Made by a program: the position numbers and the translations under genes
In this document: positions 60,386 through 64,000 of the stretch, one piece after another
Position numbering within the stretch: position 1 is the stretch's first letter
Layout of the letters: each line of letters opens with the position of its first letter
The notes under the pieces: generated by a model
Seen by the model: the letters and a program-made list of their open reading frames with translations, nothing else
Databases searched by the model: none
Told to the model about the DNA's origin: nothing
NCBI RefSeq assembly: GCF_024169925.1
Contig: NZ_JALJXF010000001.1
Coordinates: 4,532,001-4,596,000 of the forward strand
From: Methylorubrum extorquens
Lineage (GTDB): Bacteria > Pseudomonadota > Alphaproteobacteria > Rhizobiales > Beijerinckiaceae
Direction: 5' to 3'
DNA length: 64,000 nucleotides

Positions 60386-60814
60386 ATGCCGGAACCCTCC
60401 GAGCCACGCGGTGAGCCCGCGCCGGGTGTCCCTTCGAAGCCAAGTCCCAAGTCAGCCCGCAAGCGTGCGCCGGATGCCCGGCGGCTGCGGGCGCAATTGC
60501 GCGCGCATATCGAGCGGCAGATCGCACGCTTCGATGCTGCGCTCGATGCCGAAGTGTCGCCCGCCGGGTTCGATTCCGGGAAAGTGCTGCGCGATCTCGG
60601 CGGCCTGAAGAACATGCTCGACGACATGAAGGCGGCCGACCGGGCCGCGCGGCAGGGAGGGGCGGATGGTGCGGCCGGCCGACCACCCCTGCGCGCCTCC
60701 GACCTCGTGGCGATGCGCGCGGATATCGCGCGCCGCTATGCTGCATTCGCGGCGACGGAGCCGGACGACGGCCTTCTTGACCCGTCTCTCACCGGACCAT
60801 CTGCGCCTGCTTGA
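60386..60814 (+). CDS. Small protein upstream of terminase (possible GTA g1-like small terminase)
   Basis: A 142-aa, helix-rich, basic protein with a Pro/Lys-rich N-terminus (about 35 residues), then LRAQLRAHIERQIARFDAALDAE and LRDLGGLKNMLDDMKAADRAAR, likely coiled coil. It lies where GTA and phage clusters encode the small terminase or a packaging adaptor, but I see no certain motif. ATG 60386 has GGAG nine bases upstream; GTG 60368 is an alternative. It overlaps the terminase frame by about 77 bases. Confidence 0.6.
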   Translation: MPEPSEPRGEPAPGVPSKPSPKSARKRAPDARRLRAQLRAHIERQIARFDAALDAEVSPAGFDSGKVLRDLGGLKNMLDDMKAADRAARQGGADGAAGRPPLRASDLVAMRADIARRYAAFAATEPDDGLLDPSLTGPSAPA

Positions 60815-62042
60815 GGCCGATTGGCTTCACATTGCGCGGCACGACCAGCTTCCGCCGGCGGGAAGCTGGACGACCTGGGCGGTGATCGGCGGGCGCGGCT
60901 CCGGCAAGACCCGGACCGGCGCCGAATGGGTGCGCGGCCTTGCCCTCAGCGATCCTGTTTTCTCGCCGGAGCCGGTGGAGCGGATCGCGCTTGTCGGCGA
61001 GACCTTCGCCGATGTGCGCGACGTGATGATCGAAGGCCCGTCCGGGCTTCTCGCCCTGCCGCGTCTCGGCGGCGCGCCGCCGGTCTGGCAGCCATCGCGG
61101 CGGCGGGTGGTGTTCGAAAACGGCGCGGTGGCGCTGGCCTTCTCGGCCGAGGAGCCGGATTCCCTGCGCGGCCCGCAATTCGGCGCCGTGTGGTCCGACG
61201 AGGTGGCCAAGTGGCGTGAGGCTGAGGCCACCTACGACATGATTCAGTTCGGCCTGCGGCTCGGAACGCATCCGCGCGGTCTCGTTACCACGACGCCGCG
61301 TCCGATGCCGCTGATCCGACGGCTGCTCACGGACCCGCGCACGGTGGTGACGCGCTCGCGCACCGCCGACAACGCGCAGAACCTTGCGCCGAGTTTTTTG
61401 GAGGAGGTGGTCGGCCGCTATGCCGGCACCCGGCTTGGGCGGCAGGAACTCGACGGAGAACTGATCGAGGATCGGCCCGACGCGCTCTGGACCCGTGCTT
61501 CCATCGAGCGGGGGCGCGTCTCCGAGGCGCCGCTGCTGCAGCGCATCGCCGTCGCCGTCGATCCGCCGGCCTCCTCCCGTGTTGGCGCCGATGCCTGCGG
61601 TATCGTCGCGGCCGGGTTTGCTGCCGACGGAACCGCCTACGTGCTGGCCGATGCGACCCTGGAACAGGCTGCACCTGCGGTGTGGGCGCGGGCTGCGTTG
61701 GCCCTGTACCACCGCTTGGCAGCCGACGTGCTGGTGGCCGAGGTCAACCAGGGCGGCGAGATGGTCGTCGCGGTGCTGGCGGAAGCCGACCCGAGCGTGC
61801 CCGTGGCGACGGTGCGGGCGACTCGCGGCAAGCTGCTGCGGGCCGAGCCGGTCTCGTTACTCTACGCCCAGGGGCGCGTCCGCCATGTCGGCCCGCTTCC
61901 AGCACTGGAGGACGAGATGTGCGCCTTCGGTCCCGGCGGTCTGCCCGGCGGCAGCTCGCCGGATCGGCTCGACGCGCTGGTCTGGGCGCTCACCCACCTG
62001 ATGCTCGCGCCATCGGTCGAGCCGCGCATCCGCCGGCTCTGA
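60738..62042 (+). CDS. Terminase large subunit, GTA/Terminase_6 type
   Basis: A 434-aa DNA-packaging ATPase-nuclease. The P-loop is VIGGRGSGKTRTGAEWV, Walker B is FGAVWSDEVAKW, the coupling region reads LVTTTPRPMPLIRRLL, and nuclease Asp residues lie in IAVAVDPPASS and near GGSSPDRLDALVWAL. Short N-terminus and HQLPP-like DQLPPAGSWTTW match the gene-transfer-agent g2 family. The start is uncertain: ATG 60738 overlaps the previous gene; a start nearer 60790 is possible. Confidence 0.92.
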   Translation: MLHSRRRSRTTAFLTRLSPDHLRLLEADWLHIARHDQLPPAGSWTTWAVIGGRGSGKTRTGAEWVRGLALSDPVFSPEPVERIALVGETFADVRDVMIEGPSGLLALPRLGGAPPVWQPSRRRVVFENGAVALAFSAEEPDSLRGPQFGAVWSDEVAKWREAEATYDMIQFGLRLGTHPRGLVTTTPRPMPLIRRLLTDPRTVVTRSRTADNAQNLAPSFLEEVVGRYAGTRLGRQELDGELIEDRPDALWTRASIERGRVSEAPLLQRIAVAVDPPASSRVGADACGIVAAGFAADGTAYVLADATLEQAAPAVWARAALALYHRLAADVLVAEVNQGGEMVVAVLAEADPSVPVATVRATRGKLLRAEPVSLLYAQGRVRHVGPLPALEDEMCAFGPGGLPGGSSPDRLDALVWALTHLMLAPSVEPRIRRL

Positions 62043-62089
62043 AGGCCCCGGTTAATTTCACGTGAAACATCGCCAGCGGGAGGCGTGCC

Positions 62090-63262
62090 ATGCCTGGATT
62101 CATCGCGCGGCTCGCCAAGGCGGCTGGATTCGTCCCCAGCACGAAGGCGAGCGCGGCATTTGCCCTCTACGGCGAAGGCCGAGCGGTCTGGACGGCGCGA
62201 GATTACGCGGCTTTGGCTCGCGAGGGATTCCAGCGCAACGCCGTCGTCCACCGCTCGGTCCGGCTCGTCGCCGAGGCCGCGGCCTCACTGCCGCTGACGC
62301 TGGCCGGCGCCGAGGACGCGCATCCGTTGCTCGATTTGCTCGCCCGGCCCAACCCCCGCGAAGGCGGGATGCGCTTTCTCGACGGGATCTACGGACATCT
62401 CTTGGTATCCGGGAATGCGTATATCGAGGCGGTCGAGATCGATGGCCGGCCCCGAGAACTGTTCTCCCTGCGCCCGGACAGGATGCAGGTCGTAGCCGGC
62501 GCCGACGGCTGGCCCGCGGCTTACGAGTACGCCGTCGGCGGCCCGCGCATCCGTTACGAGCAGGCCGGCGCCGTGCCGCCGATCCTGCACCTGACGTTGT
62601 TCAATCCGCTCGACGACCATTACGGTCTCTCGCCGATGGAGGCGGCGGCGGTGCCGCTCGACATCCACAACGCGGCCGGCGCCTGGAACAAGGCGCTGCT
62701 CGACAACGCGGCGCGCCCCTCCGGCGCCTTGGTCTTCGCACCCTCGACTGGTGCGGCGTTGAGCGACACCCAGTTCACCCGGCTCAAGGCCGAGCTGGAG
62801 ACGAGCTATCAGGGCAGCGCCAATGCCGGCCGTCCGCTCCTTCTCGACGGTGGGCTCGATTGGCGTCCGCTCTCGCTCTCACCGAAGGAGATGGACTTCG
62901 TCGAGGCGAAGGCGGCGGCTGCCCGCGAGATCGCGCTCGCCTTTGGCGTCCCGCCGCTGCTGCTCGGTCTTCCCGGAGACAACACCCACGCGAACTACGC
63001 CGAGGCCAACCGCGCCTTCTATCGCCAGACGGTGATCCCGCTGGTGCGCCGCACCGCCGATTCGCTCGCCCGCTGGCTGGAACCGGCCTTCGGCCCGGCG
63101 CGGTTGGAGCCGGATCTCGACGCGGTCGAGGCTCTCGCGACCGAGCGCGAGTCGCTCTGGCGCCGCGTGCAGGGCGCAGACTTCCTGTCGGTGGACGAGA
63201 AGCGTGAGGCCGTCGGTTACCCCGCGCAGGACGCGGGGCAAGGCACCGGCTCTTCGGCCTAA
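62090..63262 (+). CDS. HK97-family portal protein
   Basis: A 390-aa portal through which DNA enters the head. Typical segments: RNAVVHRSVRLVAEAAASLP, HPLLDLLARPNP, LLVSGNAYIEAVEIDG, YGLSPMEAAAVPLDIH, and FGVPPLLLGLPGDNTHANYAEANRAFY. The length matches GTA g3-type portals, shorter than many phage portals. 47 bases separate it from the terminase gene. Confidence 0.94.
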   Translation: MPGFIARLAKAAGFVPSTKASAAFALYGEGRAVWTARDYAALAREGFQRNAVVHRSVRLVAEAAASLPLTLAGAEDAHPLLDLLARPNPREGGMRFLDGIYGHLLVSGNAYIEAVEIDGRPRELFSLRPDRMQVVAGADGWPAAYEYAVGGPRIRYEQAGAVPPILHLTLFNPLDDHYGLSPMEAAAVPLDIHNAAGAWNKALLDNAARPSGALVFAPSTGAALSDTQFTRLKAELETSYQGSANAGRPLLLDGGLDWRPLSLSPKEMDFVEAKAAAAREIALAFGVPPLLLGLPGDNTHANYAEANRAFYRQTVIPLVRRTADSLARWLEPAFGPARLEPDLDAVEALATERESLWRRVQGADFLSVDEKREAVGYPAQDAGQGTGSSA

Positions 63263-63319
63263 GGCCCCGGCGGGATTCGGGGCGAGCCCGTTCTTCACCC
63301 CTCTTTTCGAGGTCTTTCG

Positions 63320-63790
63320 ATGGATGGCCATTTCACCGGCTACGCCAGCCTGTTCGGCGTGCCCGATCTCGGCCGCGACACCGTCGCGCCGGGGGCGTTT
63401 GCCACGAGCCTCGCCCGGCGGGGCGCGCGCGGGGTGCGGATGCTGTGGCAGCACGATCCGGCCGAGCCGATCGGCTCCTGGCTCTCCCTCAAGGAGGATG
63501 GACGGGGCCTGCACGTCGCCGGTCGGCTCAACCTTGCGGTTCAGCGCGCCCGCGAGATCGACGCGCTGATGCGCGAGGGCGCCCTCGATGGCCTCTCCAT
63601 CGGCTTTCGCGTCGTGCGAGCGTCCCCTGAGCGCGGCGGACGTCGGCTGCTCGCCGTCGATCTCTGGGAGGTGTCGCTGGTGACCTTCCCGCTTCAGCCC
63701 GACGCGCGGGTGATCCGCGCCGCAGCACCCCGCCCCTTCGTCCCGCCACGCCTGCGCCTTGCGGCCCCGCCGCTCGCGGCGCGCGCCTGA
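63320..63790 (+). CDS. HK97 prohead protease (peptidase S78 / U35)
   Basis: A 156-aa capsid maturation protease. Catalytic His in MLWQHDPAEPIG, Ser in LDGLSIGFRV, and Glu in DLWEVSLVTFP are present in the right order. Ends with a Pro/Ala-rich tail. Its position between portal and capsid genes is as in GTA g4. Confidence 0.94.
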   Translation: MDGHFTGYASLFGVPDLGRDTVAPGAFATSLARRGARGVRMLWQHDPAEPIGSWLSLKEDGRGLHVAGRLNLAVQRAREIDALMREGALDGLSIGFRVVRASPERGGRRLLAVDLWEVSLVTFPLQPDARVIRAAAPRPFVPPRLRLAAPPLAARA

Positions 63791-63822
63791 GCCCTCCGTC
63801 TTCCTTCACCAACGAGGATGCC

Positions 63823-64000
63823 ATGACCGAGATGCGTTTCGAAACCAAGGCCCCCACCTGCCTGCCCGAGAACAAGGCGGCGACCTTCGGCGCGGAAGCG
63901 GTGCTCGACGAGTTCGCCCGCGCCTTCGAGGCATTCAAGGAGGCCAACGACGTCCGCCTCTCCGAGATCGAGACACGGCTCACAGCGGATGTGGTGACGG
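63823..64000 (+). CDS. HK97-family major capsid protein, N-terminal part (cut by window end)
   Basis: From ATG 63823 the frame stays open to the window end (59 full codons). After about 20 residues comes a charged helix FARAFEAFKEANDVRLSEIE and TRLTADVV, the cleaved scaffolding delta domain typical of GTA g5 capsids. The ATG is preceded by GAGGATGCC. The body of the protein is not visible. Confidence 0.88.
   Translation, partial: MTEMRFETKAPTCLPENKAATFGAEAVLDEFARAFEAFKEANDVRLSEIETRLTADVVT

Overview
This window is high-G+C DNA (about 70 % over most of its length) from an alphaproteobacterium, most likely a Methylobacterium/Methylorubrum (extorquens-like) methylotroph. Supporting signs are the maf-aroE-coaE-dnaQ order, a formaldehyde-activating-enzyme (Fae) paralogue, a large aerobic cobalamin operon with a B12 riboswitch, an atpHAGDC operon and the start of a gene-transfer-agent-type head gene cluster. 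No gene was compared with a database; all names come from motifs and family recognition.

Layout. 1-8.1 kb: end of maf, a His-rich CDF metal exporter, aroE, coaE, dnaQ, a ribbon-helix-helix protein with a PHB-depolymerase-like esterase behind PhaR-like TGC boxes, then a NUDIX/phosphopantetheinyl-transferase pair on the other strand and a class C beta-lactamase. 8.1-18.3 kb: GNAT and secA (minus), a parvulin-type PPIase, a small membrane protein near palindromic sites, a TAXI-type binding protein, ung, a 5'-nucleotidase-like metallophosphatase and a methyltransferase. 18.4-25.2 kb: hemH and atpHAG-D-(83-aa membrane protein)-C, closed by a strong terminator. 25.3-28.6 kb (minus): five tightly coupled genes (thioesterase, DUF1285, CoA-pyrophosphatase-type NUDIX, DUF6111, CCA/poly(A) polymerase). 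28.7-35.7 kb: a Bat-like operon (MoxR, DUF58, BatA/DUF4159, VWA/GATase-like).

35.7-37.5 kb is the main accessory insertion: an AT-rich island (three sampled lines 37-48 % G+C) with one 516-aa reverse transcriptase that has a helical C-terminal extension and looks like the defence-associated 'unknown group' RTs rather than a retron or group II intron RT. Its upstream AT-rich leader is the place to look for a partner ncRNA. Next to it lies a hybrid PAS histidine kinase whose start codon sits inside two mutually exclusive perfect 9-bp inverted repeats.

40.5-48.1 kb: chemoreceptor, epoxide-hydrolase-like enzyme, small lipoprotein, a Fae paralogue that appears to lack the active-site His, a broken HigA antitoxin, a response regulator and an HWE kinase. 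48.2-60.0 kb: cobalamin synthesis. cobP-cobO run on minus; a B12 riboswitch precedes cbtB-cbtA-DUF1636-cobW-DUF4349-cobN-cobG-cobH-cobI-cobJ. cobN carries an in-frame insertion made of a paired palindromic repeat also found elsewhere in the window. 60.0-64.0 kb: a 26-aa membrane peptide, then a small protein, large terminase, HK97 portal, S78 protease and the start of the major capsid gene, the gene order of a GTA-like cluster, cut by the window edge. No tRNA, rRNA, CRISPR array or insertion sequence was seen.
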